From positions 1 to 64,000 of the forward strand of contig CAVVVW010000019.1 in NCBI GenBank assembly GCA_963751775.1: DNA of 64,000 nt. The letters run 5' to 3'. Below, in pieces: positions 45,115 through 55,618 of this stretch. The translations under genes were made by a program, and so were the position numbers. Source of the DNA: CADEEN01 sp963751775. GTDB lineage: Bacteria; Pseudomonadota; Gammaproteobacteria; Burkholderiales; Burkholderiaceae_C. Position 1 is the stretch's first letter. The number at the start of each line of letters is the position of its first letter. The notes beneath the pieces were generated by a model, which ran no database searches, was not told where the DNA came from, and was given only the letters and a program-made list of their open reading frames with translations.

Positions 45115-46524
45115 TCAGATGACCCGCGAGAAACGTTCGCGTGTCGCCGACGCGTTCACATACTTGTCGAACACCATGGCCACGGCACGAACGAAGTACC
45201 AACCCGTCGCCGTGAGCTGGATCGAATCTGCGTTGCAGAGCACGAAGCCAGCGTCGACGAGGGTCTGCAATGCAGCGAATTCGCTGCGGAAGTATGTCGC
45301 CAAGTCGATCGCGTGGGCCGATTCGATGGCCTTGAAATCGACCCGCCCCTGGCACATCAGCGCCATGATCACGGCGCGGCGGACCACGTCGTCGGGGCTG
45401 AGCGCAAGGCCGCGAACCACCGGCAGCCGGCCCTGGCGCAAGGCGTCGTAATACTCGGGCAGGGTCTTGGCGTTCTGGCTGTAGGTGTTGCCGATGCGGC
45501 TGATGGCCGACACGCCGAGTGCGACGAGGTCGCAATCGGGCCGTGTGCTGTAGCCCTGGAAATTGCGGTGCAGGCGTCCCTCGCGCTTGGCCACCGCCAG
45601 GCTGTCGTCGGGCAAGGCGAAGTGGTCCATGCCGATGTAGCTGTAGCCATGGCCGATGAAGCCGGCAATGGCGGCCGACAGCATCTCGATGCGCGTGCCG
45701 GGCCGAGGCAACTGTGCGGCATCGATGCGGCGCTGCGGCTTGAAGCGTTGCGGCAGGTGGGCGTACGAGTACAGCGCCACGCGGTCGGGCCGCAGGGCCG
45801 CGACCTTGTGCACCGTGCTGGCCATCGATGCGGGGGTCTGCAGCGGCAGGCCGTAGATCAGGTCGATGTTGATCGACTCGAAGCCGATGCGACGCGCGCT
45901 CGCCATCAGCGCCTGCACCTGGGCCTCGGGTTGCACCCGATGAACCGCCTGTTGCACGCTCGGCTCGAAGTCCTGCACGCCAAAGCTCAGGCGATTGAAC
46001 CCGAGCGTCGCCAGATGGGCCAGGCGCACCTCGTCGACCGTGCGCGGGTCGACCTCGATCGCGATCTCGGCGTCAGCGGCGAGGCGAAAGCGTTGCCGCA
46101 ACGTCGCCATCAGGCGCGTCAGTTCGGCATCGCTGAGAAACGTCGGCGTGCCGCCGCCCAGGTGCAACTGCGACACCTCCTGGGTCGGGCCCAGGGTGTC
46201 GGCGATGAGCGCGATCTCCTGCTCGACAGCGTCGAGGTACTCGCCCGCCCGCTCGTGATGCCGCGTGATCACCTTGTTGCAGGCGCAGTAGTAACACAGC
46301 GACTCGCAGAACGGTACGTGCACGTAGACGGACAACGGCGCGCTGCGGCCGGCCATCGCGTCTCGCGCCCGCAGGGCCAAGGCATCCATCGCCTGCGCCG
46401 GGCCGAAGCCCTCGGCAAAGCGGTCCGCCGTCGGATACGAGGTGTAGCGCGGCCCTGGCGTGTCCATGTGCGCCAGCAACTCGGCGGTCAGGACGGGCGA
46501 ATCAGCAGTTTGGGTCGACGACAT
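45115..46524 (-). CDS. hemN: oxygen-independent coproporphyrinogen III oxidase
   Basis: A 469-residue radical-SAM enzyme converting coproporphyrinogen III to protoporphyrinogen IX without oxygen, supplying heme for the cbb3 oxidase. The cluster-binding motif is VPFCESLCYYCACNKV, followed by LHLGGGTPTFLS and YGLPLQTPASM. A perfect FNR box lies 37 nt upstream of the ATG at 46524, so anaerobic induction is expected. The gene is intact although several neighbours are frameshifted. Confidence 0.95.
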   Translation of the reverse strand: MSSTQTADSPVLTAELLAHMDTPGPRYTSYPTADRFAEGFGPAQAMDALALRARDAMAGRSAPLSVYVHVPFCESLCYYCACNKVITRHHERAGEYLDAVEQEIALIADTLGPTQEVSQLHLGGGTPTFLSDAELTRLMATLRQRFRLAADAEIAIEVDPRTVDEVRLAHLATLGFNRLSFGVQDFEPSVQQAVHRVQPEAQVQALMASARRIGFESINIDLIYGLPLQTPASMASTVHKVAALRPDRVALYSYAHLPQRFKPQRRIDAAQLPRPGTRIEMLSAAIAGFIGHGYSYIGMDHFALPDDSLAVAKREGRLHRNFQGYSTRPDCDLVALGVSAISRIGNTYSQNAKTLPEYYDALRQGRLPVVRGLALSPDDVVRRAVIMALMCQGRVDFKAIESAHAIDLATYFRSEFAALQTLVDAGFVLCNADSIQLTATGWYFVRAVAMVFDKYVNASATRERFSRVI

Positions 46525-46560
46525 GCCTACGCACTATGCCACTGCGGCGCAGCTGCCTGC

Positions 46561-46574
46561 TTGATTTGTATCAA
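46561..46574. promoter_or_regulatory. FNR box upstream of hemN
   Basis: TTGATTTGTATCAA matches the FNR consensus TTGAT-N4-ATCAA perfectly. It is centred about 43 nt before the hemN start codon, in the gap after the small membrane protein gene. Confidence 0.85.
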
Positions 46575-46585
46575 GAGCGAGGTCG

Positions 46586-46873
46586 TCACCCTCGGCGCGG
46601 CGGTTCCCCGGCCAGCCACTGGCTGGCCGCACTGGCCGCCGCGCAGGCCGCCCAGAAGACAAAGAAGCCCAGCGTATAGACGCTCCTGTCGGACCATCCC
46701 AGCGGCCGATTCCCGAGTCCGCGCAGCGATTCCGGATCGACCACGGAAAAGACCAGGCCACTGAGCGCAGCGGCGACCAGGAACGATGGCCAGACGATGG
46801 CGCCGATGCGGCCGATGCGCCGCTCGCGCACGTCGTGGGCCTCGGTCGTCGCGCTGGGTTCGGGTGCGGTCAT
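46586..46873 (-). CDS. small two-helix membrane protein of the cbb3 cluster
   Basis: A 95-residue protein with a charged N-terminus (MTAPEPSATTEAHDVRERRI) and two hydrophobic helices (IVWPSFLVAAALSGLVFSVV and YTLGFFVFWAACAAASAASQ). It starts 16 nt after the FixH-like stop and sits just before the hemN promoter. Comparable small membrane proteins occur here in related cbb3 clusters, but I cannot name its function. The ATG at 46873 is chosen over an upstream in-frame codon. Confidence 0.7.
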   Translation of the reverse strand: MTAPEPSATTEAHDVRERRIGRIGAIVWPSFLVAAALSGLVFSVVDPESLRGLGNRPLGWSDRSVYTLGFFVFWAACAAASAASQWLAGEPPRRG

Positions 46874-46889
46874 GGCTGCCTCTGCCCGC

Positions 46890-47111
46890 TCAGGGCGTTG
46901 CCGCATGGTTGCGCGCCTGCACGGCCGGCTGCAGCGCCTGACTCGGCTCGGACGGCGTGGCCAGCACCGGGTCGGGGCGCGTGATCGCGAGGTACAGCGT
47001 CACGAAACTGGCCAGCACCACGGCGAGCGGACCGCCGACCACCAGCCAGACCATGCGATGGCGCCACCACGGCGAAACGGGGCCGTGAAGCGCAGACGAT
47101 TTGGTGCTCAT
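46890..47111 (-). CDS. short FixH/CcoH-like protein
   Basis: A 73-residue membrane protein with one helix (MVWLVVGGPLAVVLASFVTL). It begins MSTKSSALHGPVSPWWRHRM, as in the N-terminus of FixH-like proteins of Burkholderiales. The large periplasmic part of classical FixH/CcoH is missing, so it is a short variant that probably assists cbb3 assembly. It follows ccoG by 15 nt. Confidence 0.7.
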   Translation of the reverse strand: MSTKSSALHGPVSPWWRHRMVWLVVGGPLAVVLASFVTLYLAITRPDPVLATPSEPSQALQPAVQARNHAATP

Positions 47112-47126
47112 GTGGCAGTACTCCTT

Positions 47127-48566
<1,440 letters not shown>

Positions 48567-48570
<4 letters not shown>

Positions 48571-49481
48571 TGCCCGGCCGTGTTGGACAAGCTCCAGACG
48601 TAGGCCGCAAGCACGCGAATCTGGTCTGCCGACAGGCGCTGTTCATGTGCGGGCATGACGTTGGTCTTGCCATTGTTGACCATCGCGACGATCGCCGCTT
48701 CGCCCCAGCCGTGCAGCCAGGTCTTGTCGGTGAGGTTGGCCGAGCCCAGCGCCTGGTTGCCCTTGCCGTCGGCGCCATGGCAGGCCGCGCAGACGGTGAA
48801 CTTCGCGCGGCCGAGTTGGGCTGCGAGGTTGTCGTGCGGGCTGCCCGACAAACTGAGCACGTAGTTCGCGACATTGCGCACGTCGTCGCCGTTGCCGACG
48901 GCCGCGGCCATCGGCGGCATTGCACCGACGCGGCCCTTCGTGATCGTCTGCCGGATGGTCTCGAACTCGCCGCCCCAGAGCCAGTCCTTGTCGGTCAGGT
49001 TCGGGAAGCCCTTGCTGCCGTGGGCGTCCGAGCCGTGGCAGGTGGCGCAGTTGTTGATGAACAGGCGCTCGCCGATGCCCATCGCCTGGCTGTCGCGGGC
49101 CAGGGCCTTTTCGTCCATCGCCGCGAAGCGTGCATACAGCGGCTTCATCGACGCAGCCGCCGCAGCCTGTTCGGCGTCGTGCTGGCCGCGGCTGCTCCAG
49201 TTCAAGCTGCCGCCGTATTGGCCCAGCCCCGGGTACAGGGCGAGGTAGACGACGGAGAACAGCACGGTGAGCACGAACAGGAACATCCACCAACGCGGCA
49301 GCGGGTTGTTCAGTTCGCGCAGGTCTTCGTCCCAGACATGGCCGGTCGTGTTGTCGTCGACCGCACCGCTGGCGACACGGCGGCGCGCGGCGATGAACAG
49401 CAGCGCCAGGCAGGCGGCCAGGCCGAGAACGGTGACGAGGGCGACGTAGATCGACCAGCCGCTCGATGTGAAATCAGCCAC
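48567..49481 (-). CDS. ccoP: cbb3 cytochrome c oxidase subunit III (diheme)
   Basis: A 304-residue membrane-anchored diheme cytochrome c. Two N-terminal helices precede two CXXCH heme sites, NNCATCHGSDAHG and TVCAACHGADGKG, each with a later Met ligand region. The GTG start at 49481 overlaps the ccoQ stop, and the end overlaps ccoG by 4 nt. It passes electrons from soluble cytochrome c to CcoO/CcoN. Confidence 0.95.
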
Positions 49482-49629
49482 GGTCGCTGCCCCCCTCGCC
49501 GTCTAACGGCAGGCGTGCCGCTTCGTCGAATGCATGGCGCCTGCGTCCGGCATAGACCCAGGCCACCAGCGCCAGGAACAGCAGCAGGCCAAGCACGGTG
49601 ACGGCGCTGCGCAGGTCATTGATATCCAT
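49474..49629 (-). CDS. ccoQ: cbb3 oxidase small subunit CcoQ
   Basis: A 51-residue single-helix protein, MDINDLRSAVTVLGLLLFLA then LVAWVYAGRRRHAFDEAARL, in the exact CcoQ position between ccoO and ccoP. It overlaps ccoP by 8 nt. The helix, basic stop-transfer residues and acidic tail are typical of CcoQ, which stabilises the oxidase complex. Confidence 0.9.
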   Translation of the reverse strand: MDINDLRSAVTVLGLLLFLALVAWVYAGRRRHAFDEAARLPLDGEGGSDRG

Positions 49630-49645
49630 TGTCAGTTTCTCCGCA

Positions 49646-50267
49646 TCACTTGACTGCCGTGCCCAGCCCCTGCAGATACGCGATCAGGGCTTCGAGTTCG
49701 GTCTTGCCCTGCACCGCGGCCGGTGCCGCGGCCACGTCGGCGTCGCTGTAGGGCACCCCCAGTCTGCGCAGCGCGACGAGCTTGGGCGCGATGCCGTTCG
49801 CGTCGACTGCGTTGCGACGCAAGCCAGGGGTAGGCTGGCATGTTCGATTCGGGCACCAGGTCGCGCGGGTTGTTCAGATGCAGGCGATGCCATTCGTCGC
49901 TGTACTTGCCGCCCACGCGGTGCAGGTCGGGGCCGGTGCGCTTGCTGCCCCATTGGAACGGGTGGTCGTAGACGAACTCGCCGGCTGTCGAGTAATGGCC
50001 GTAACGCAGGGTCTCGGCGCGGAACGGCCGGATCATCTGCGAGTGGCAGTTGTAGCAACCCTCGCGAATGTAGATGTCGCGGCCGGCCAGCTGCAGCGCG
50101 CCATAGGGCACGACGCCGGGCGCCGGCTGCGTCGTCGAGCGCTGGAAGTAGAGCGGCACGATCTCGACCAGGCCGCCGACGGCGACCGTGAGCAGGATCA
50201 GGACGATCATCAACAGGTTGCTGGTCTCGATCTTCTCGTGACCGCGGGGTGATGCATTGCTGGCCAT
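49646..50267 (-). CDS. ccoO: cbb3 oxidase subunit II (monoheme), one +1 frameshift
   Basis: This encodes a monoheme cytochrome c subunit of about 206 residues. It has an N-terminal helix (MIVLILLTVAVGGLVEIVPL), the heme site EGCYNCHSQMIRPF and HPFQWGSKRTGPDLHRVGG. An extra base at 49817 (coding-strand T between GCG and CGC) shifts the frame after YPWLA. Removing it gives RNAVDANGIAPKLVALRRLG and a normal C-terminus ending GLGTAVK. As written, the reading frame instead runs 211 residues with a scrambled tail. Confidence 0.9.
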
Positions 50268-50280
50268 GGCGTGCGATGTC

Positions 50281-51723
50281 CTAGGCGGGTACGCCGGCCA
50301 GCGGCGGAATGGCGACCGGCCTGGCCTGGCCGCTCCTCACGGTCATGACCACGTTCCAGGCCATCACCAGCATGCCGCTCAGGTACAGCACGCCGCCGAG
50401 CAGCCGCACGACGTAGAAGGGGAACGTGGCCTTGACGCTCTCGACGAAGCTGTAGACCAGCGTGCCGTCGGGGTTGACCGCGCGCCACATCAGGCCCTGC
50501 ATCACGCCGGCGATCCACATCGCCGCGATGTAGAGCACGATGCCGATGGTGGCGATCCAGAAGTGCAGCTCGATCGCGCGCACGCTGTGCATCGTGGTAC
50601 GGCCGAACATGCGCGGAATCAGGTGGTACAGGCAGCCCATCGAGACCAGGCCGACCCAGCCCAGTGCACCACTGTGCACGTGGCCGATGGTCCAGTCGGT
50701 GTAGTGGCTGAGCGCGTTGACCGTCTTGATCGACATCATCGGCCCCTCGAACGTGCTCATGCCGTAGAACGACAGGCTGACGATGAGGAACTTCAGGATC
50801 GGGTCGTCGCGCAGCTTGTGCCAGGCGCCGCTCAAGGTCATCACGCCGTTGATCATGCCGCCCCAGCTCGGCGCCAGCAGCACCAGCGAGAACAGCATGC
50901 CGATCGACTGCGCCCAGTCGGGCAGCGCGGTGTAGTGCAGGTGGTGCGGCCCGGCCCACATGTAGGTGAAGATCAGGGCCCAGAAGTGCACGATCGAGAG
51001 CCGGTACGAGTAGACCGGCCGCTCGGCCTGCTTGGGGATGTAGTAGTACATCATCCCGAGGAAGCCCGCGGTGAGGAAGAAGCCGACCGCGTTGTGCCCG
51101 TACCACCACTGCACCATCGCGTCCTGCACGCCGGCATAGGCCGAGTAGCTCTTCCACAGGCTGACCGGCATGGCCGCGCTGTTGACGATGTGCAGCAGCG
51201 CGACGGTCAGGATGAAGGCGCCGAAGAACCAGTTGGCGACGTAGATGTGGCGCACCTTGCGGATGCCCACGGTGCCGAAGAAGACCACCGCGTAGGCGAC
51301 CCAGACCACCGCGATCAGGATGTCGATCGGCCACTCGAGCTCGGCGTATTCCTTGGCTTGCGTGATGCCCAGCGGCAGCGTGATCGCGGCCGCCACGATC
51401 ACCGCCTGCCAGCCCCAGAACGTGAACATCGCCAGGCCGGGCGCGAACAGCCGGGTCTGCCCGGTGCGCTGAACCACGTGGTACGAGGTGGCGAACAATG
51501 CGCAGCCGCCGAAGGCGAAGATCACCGCGTTGGTATGCAGTGGCCGCAGCCGGCCGTACGACAGCCACGGGATGCCGAAGTTGAGTTCGGGCCAGGTCAG
51601 CTGCGCGGCGATGACGACGCCGACCAGCATGCCCACCACGCCCCAGACCACGGCCGCCAGCGCGAACAGCCGCACGGCGGTATCGGTGTACATCAGCGAT
51701 CGCTGCGCCGGCTCATTGGTCAT
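50281..51723 (-). CDS. ccoN: cbb3 cytochrome c oxidase catalytic subunit I
   Basis: A 480-residue, 12-helix heme-copper oxidase subunit reducing oxygen at low concentrations. Conserved heme and copper histidines are seen in RPLHTNAVIFAFGG, WWYGHNAVGFFLTAGFLGMM, WAGPHHLHYTALPDWAQ and THYTDWTIGHVHSGALGW. The ATG at 51723 is used; a GTG lies one codon earlier. A perfect FNR box is 71 nt upstream, inside ccoS. The gene is intact. Confidence 0.95.
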   Translation of the reverse strand: MTNEPAQRSLMYTDTAVRLFALAAVVWGVVGMLVGVVIAAQLTWPELNFGIPWLSYGRLRPLHTNAVIFAFGGCALFATSYHVVQRTGQTRLFAPGLAMFTFWGWQAVIVAAAITLPLGITQAKEYAELEWPIDILIAVVWVAYAVVFFGTVGIRKVRHIYVANWFFGAFILTVALLHIVNSAAMPVSLWKSYSAYAGVQDAMVQWWYGHNAVGFFLTAGFLGMMYYYIPKQAERPVYSYRLSIVHFWALIFTYMWAGPHHLHYTALPDWAQSIGMLFSLVLLAPSWGGMINGVMTLSGAWHKLRDDPILKFLIVSLSFYGMSTFEGPMMSIKTVNALSHYTDWTIGHVHSGALGWVGLVSMGCLYHLIPRMFGRTTMHSVRAIELHFWIATIGIVLYIAAMWIAGVMQGLMWRAVNPDGTLVYSFVESVKATFPFYVVRLLGGVLYLSGMLVMAWNVVMTVRSGQARPVAIPPLAGVPA

Positions 51724-51961
51724 CACGCGCTACTCCTCCGGACACTGGTCGACTCGTTGGCGGCGATTGTTCTGGGCCGCGTCGCAAGGATAATTGATCC
51801 ATATCAAAATTGGCGCTCCGCTCGTCGTCCTGACGCAGGATACGCAGCCCTTCGTCGTCGAGGTCGTCGAACTGACCCCGGTGCAGCGCCCAGCCGAAGA
51901 CGCCGATGACGAGCAGCATCAGCAGCACCGACAGTGGGATCAGCAGGTACAGGATGTCCAT
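51713..51961 (-). CDS. ccoS: cbb3 oxidase assembly protein CcoS
   Basis: An 82-residue membrane protein with one N-terminal helix (MDILYLLIPLSVLLMLLVIG) and the family motif GQFDDLDDEGLRIL. It starts on the ccoI stop (TGATG) once the ccoI frame is corrected, and overlaps ccoN by 11 nt. It is needed for cofactor insertion into CcoN. The C-terminal extension beyond about residue 55 is longer than in many CcoS proteins and covers the FNR box for ccoN. Confidence 0.88.
   Translation of the reverse strand: MDILYLLIPLSVLLMLLVIGVFGWALHRGQFDDLDDEGLRILRQDDERSANFDMDQLSLRRGPEQSPPTSRPVSGGVARDDQ
51794..51807. promoter_or_regulatory. FNR box upstream of ccoN
   Basis: TTGATCCATATCAA is a perfect FNR site. 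It is inside the ccoS coding region, centred about 78 nt before the ccoN start, and should drive ccoNOQP under low oxygen. Confidence 0.85.
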
Positions 51962-54262
51962 CAACGCTCCGTCGCGAGGCGGCGTGCGTTGGCCACCACC
52001 AACAGTGAACTCGCCGCCATGCCCAGACCCGCGGCCCAGGGCGGCAGTACGCCGGCCAGCGCCAAGCGGCACGCAGGCCAGGTTGTAGACGGCGGCCCAC
52101 GTCAGGTTCTGGCGGATCACACGCCGGCAGCGCAGCGCGAGCCGGCGCGCAAACCAGAGTTCGGTCAGGCGTTCGCTGTCCAGCACGGCATCGGCCTGAT
52201 GCCTCGCCACCAGCGCACCCTGTCCCATCGCGAAAGACACGTCGGCCGCCGCCAACGCCGGTGCGTCGTTGACGCCATCGCCGATCATCGCCACGCGCTG
52301 CCCTCGCAACTGCGCCTGGCGCACAAGTTCGAGCTTGTCCTGCGGCGCCAGTCCGGCATGGCACTCATCGAGCGCGAGGCCGGCGGCAAAGGCCGCGACC
52401 TGCTCGCGCGCGTCGCCCGACAACAACACGAGCCGCAGCCCGTCGCCGCGCAATCCCGCCAGGGCTTCGCGCGCGTCGTCGCGCAAGGTCTCGCCGAGCC
52501 GGAACCTGAGCTGCGGCGCGCCTCGGGGACCGAACCACACTGCGGCAGCGCGGTCGACGCCGCTCTGTCGCATCTCGGCCGGTGGCCGATCGGCGACCCA
52601 GGCCTGCGTGCCAAGGCGCCAGGCGAGCCCCGCGGCATCGATCGCCTCGAGTCCGCTGCCAATCTCTTCGCGCACATCGGTCCAGCGTGCCGCGACGCCG
52701 TCCGGCGCATGGGCGGCCACCGCGCGCGCCATCGGGTGGCGCGACCACGCGGCCAGCGCGGCGGCCTGCGACGCTGCCGACCTGTCGACGCCGCCACCCA
52801 CGGCATCGACGGCCAGCACTTGCGGCTGGGCAAAGGTCAAGGTGCCGGTCTTGTCGAGAAACAGCGTATCGACGCCGGCCAGGTTGTCGAGCATCGCCAG
52901 CCGACGCACGATCACACCGCGGCGCGCCAGCGCCGACGCCGAGGCCAACAGCGCCGATGGTGCGGCCAGCGAGAGTGCACAGGGGCAAGTCACGACCAGC
53001 ACCGCCACCGCCACCCACACCGCACGCGACGGTTCGATCTGGCTCCACACCGCTGCGCCGGCGAGCGCCAGCAGCAACACCGTGGCCAGGAAGGCGCCGG
53101 CCCAGCGGTCGGCCATGGCCACGGCAGGCGGACGCTCGGTGGCCGCTTCGCGCATCAGCGCGAGGATGGCCTCGAGGCGCGTGTCGGGGCCGCTGCGATC
53201 GACCCGCATCTCCACCGGCGCGCCGCGATTGACGCTGCCGGCAATGACGACGGCCCCGCCCGGCTTTGGCACCAACGCCGACTCGCCGCTGAGCAGGGCT
53301 TCGTCGGCCACCGTCTGACCCTGTACCAAGACGCCGTCGGCGGGAAAGGCCTCGCCGCTGACGACGCGCACGCGGTCGCCGCGCCGCAGGCGTTGCGCGC
53401 TGATCGTCTCGATGTGGCCGTCTGCGCCCACGCGCGCGGCGGTTTCGGGCAGGCTCACGAGCGCGGCCTCGAGCACGGTCTCGGCGCGATGGCGCAGGCG
53501 CATCTCGAACCAGCGTCCGGCGAGCAGGAATGCGACGAACATAGACAGCGAATCGAAGTACACGTCGGCGCCGAGCGGCCCGGTCGGATCGAAGGTGGCC
53601 ACCGTGCCGGCGCCGAAAGTCACCAGCACCGCCAGCGACACCGGCACGTCCATGCCCAGCTGGCGTCGCGACAGCGAAGCCCATGCGGCGCGCAGGAACG
53701 GCCCGGCGGCGAATGCGACGACCGGAACAGAGAACACCCAGGCGCCCCAGTTCATCAACTGCAGCAGGCCCGCATCGATCTGCCCTGCGTCGGCCAGGTA
53801 GCCTGGCGCAGCCAGCATCATCACCTGCATCATGCAGAAAGCAGCGACGAAAAGGCGCCACAGCAGCGTGCGCGATTCGGTCCTGCGGCGCGTGCGGCTC
53901 GATGCAGCCACATCGGCCATGGCGTCGTAGCCGGCCGCGCGCAACGCCCGCACCACGTCCGACAGGCGGCCGTGCGCGGGCAACCAGGACACGGTGGCGC
54001 GCTCGGCGGCCGCACTCACTCGTGCGCTCTGCACCCCGGCGACCGCCAGGCACGCCGCTTCGACCATCCCGCTGCACGCGGCGCAGTGCATGCCGGTGAT
54101 CTGCAGTGACGAAACCACCATTCGCTGCCCATCGGCAGCCTCGGTCCAGCGGCTGAAGCGACGCTGCTCGAACTCGTCGTCGAACAGTGTCAGTCCGTCG
54201 CCGGCCGCGCTGCCGGGCCGGCAATCCGTGGCGGCCCCGCCCGCAGCGGCAGCGACGGTCAT
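51961..54262 (-). CDS. ccoI: copper-transporting P-type ATPase CcoI (FixI), one +1 frameshift
   Basis: This encodes a P1B-type copper ATPase of about 766 residues that supplies copper for cbb3 oxidase. Features in order are the N-terminal metal-binding ITGMHCAACSGMVE, the membrane CPC motif VTCPCALSLAAPSAL, the phosphorylation site LFLDKTGTLTF and IGDGVNDAPALAAADVSFAM. One extra base near 52064 (CCG-CTT-GGC for CCG-CTG-GCG) shifts the last 35 residues. Corrected, it ends ALAGVLPPWAAG to NARRLATER and stops where ccoS starts. As written it runs on through ccoS. It lies 9 nt after lysC. Confidence 0.88.
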
Positions 54263-54271
54263 GCGCCAGGC

Positions 54272-55546
54272 TCAGGCGAGCCTGGGCTCGCCGTCGAGAC
54301 CGAACGCCCGGTGCAGCGCGCGCACCGCCAGCTCCATGTACTTCTCGTCGATGACCACGCTGGTCTTGATCTCGCTGGTGGAGATCATCTGGATGTTGAT
54401 GCCCTCCTCGCTCAGCGTGCCGAACATCTTGGCGGCGACGCCAACATGGCTCTTCATGCCGATGCCGACGATCGACACCTTGCAGATGCGCGGGTCACCG
54501 CTCACCTCCCTGGCGCCAGTGGCGGGCGCCACCTCGCTCTTGAGCAGATCCAGCGTGCGCTGGTAATCGTTGCGGTGCACGGTGAAGGAAAAGTCGGTCT
54601 TGCCGTCGTTGGACACGTTCTGGATGATGACGTCGACATCGATGTTGGCGGCGGCCACGGCGCCCAGGATGCGGAACGCCACACCCGGCTTGTCGGGCAC
54701 GCCGAGCACGGTGACCTTGGCTTCGTCGCGATTGAAGGCAATGCCGGAAACGACGGCTTGTTCCATGTTGGTGAATTCCTCGAAAGTGATCAGGGTGCCC
54801 GATCGGGCTTCTTCGTCGATCGGAATGTCCCAGTCGGTAAAGCTCGACAGCACGCGCAGCGGCACGTGGTACTTGCCGGCAAATTCCACCGAACGGATCT
54901 GCAGCACCTTTGAGCCCAGGCTGGCCATCTCCAGCATCTCTTCGAAGCTGATGGTCGCCAGACGCCGCGCTTCGGGCACCACGCGCGGGTCGGTGGTGTA
55001 GACACCATCGACGTCGGTGTAGATCAGGCACTCGGCGGCCTTCATCGCGGCAGCGATCGCCACCGCCGAGGTGTCGCTGCCGCCGCGGCCGAGCGTGGTC
55101 ACGTGGCCCTGGCTGTCGATGCCCTGGAAGCCGGTGACGATGACGACCCGGCCCGCAGCCAGGTCGGCACGCACCTTGGCGTCGTCGATACTCTCGATGC
55201 GCGCCTTGGTGTAAGCCGAGTCGGTGACGATCGGCACCTGCCAGCCCGAGTAACTCACCGCGTCCAGGCCTTCGGCCATCAGCGCGATGGCCAGCAGGCC
55301 CACCGAGACCTGCTCGCCAGTGGCGGCGATGGCGTCGAGTTCACGCATCACCTCGACGGTCATGCGCTCGGGTTGCAACTCCTTGGCCAAGCCCAGCAGC
55401 CGGTTGGTTTCGCCGCTCATCGCCGAGGGCACGACGACGATCTGGTGGCCGGCGCGCACCCACTTGGCCACACGCTTGGCGACGTTGCGGATGCGCTCGG
55501 TCGACCCCATCGAGGTGCCGCCGTACTTGTGAACGATCAAGGCCAT
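54272..55546 (-). CDS. lysC: aspartate kinase
   Basis: A 424-residue aspartokinase starting the lysine/threonine/methionine pathway. It begins MALIVHKYGGTSMGSTERIR, with FQGIDSQGHVTTLGRGGSDT in the kinase domain and two C-terminal ACT domains (about residues 265-424) for feedback control. Its stop is only 9 nt from the ccoI start, although the two genes have unrelated functions. It follows tilS by 72 nt. Confidence 0.95.
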   Translation of the reverse strand: MALIVHKYGGTSMGSTERIRNVAKRVAKWVRAGHQIVVVPSAMSGETNRLLGLAKELQPERMTVEVMRELDAIAATGEQVSVGLLAIALMAEGLDAVSYSGWQVPIVTDSAYTKARIESIDDAKVRADLAAGRVVIVTGFQGIDSQGHVTTLGRGGSDTSAVAIAAAMKAAECLIYTDVDGVYTTDPRVVPEARRLATISFEEMLEMASLGSKVLQIRSVEFAGKYHVPLRVLSSFTDWDIPIDEEARSGTLITFEEFTNMEQAVVSGIAFNRDEAKVTVLGVPDKPGVAFRILGAVAAANIDVDVIIQNVSNDGKTDFSFTVHRNDYQRTLDLLKSEVAPATGAREVSGDPRICKVSIVGIGMKSHVGVAAKMFGTLSEEGINIQMISTSEIKTSVVIDEKYMELAVRALHRAFGLDGEPRLA

Positions 55547-55618
55547 GGCAAGTGCAGGTATCCGTGCTGGCGATAACCTGACATTGTATTGGCGAGCCTC
55601 GGCTCGCCCGCCGGCGCT

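Noticed and set aside
44962..46764. A 600-codon plus-strand frame opposite hemN
   Set aside because: No recognisable domain, while the minus strand carries the radical-SAM motif and an FNR-controlled promoter.
51794..54109. A 771-codon plus-strand frame opposite ccoI
   Set aside because: Rich in Arg, His, Gln and Ala without motifs; it is the reverse-strand shadow of the copper ATPase.
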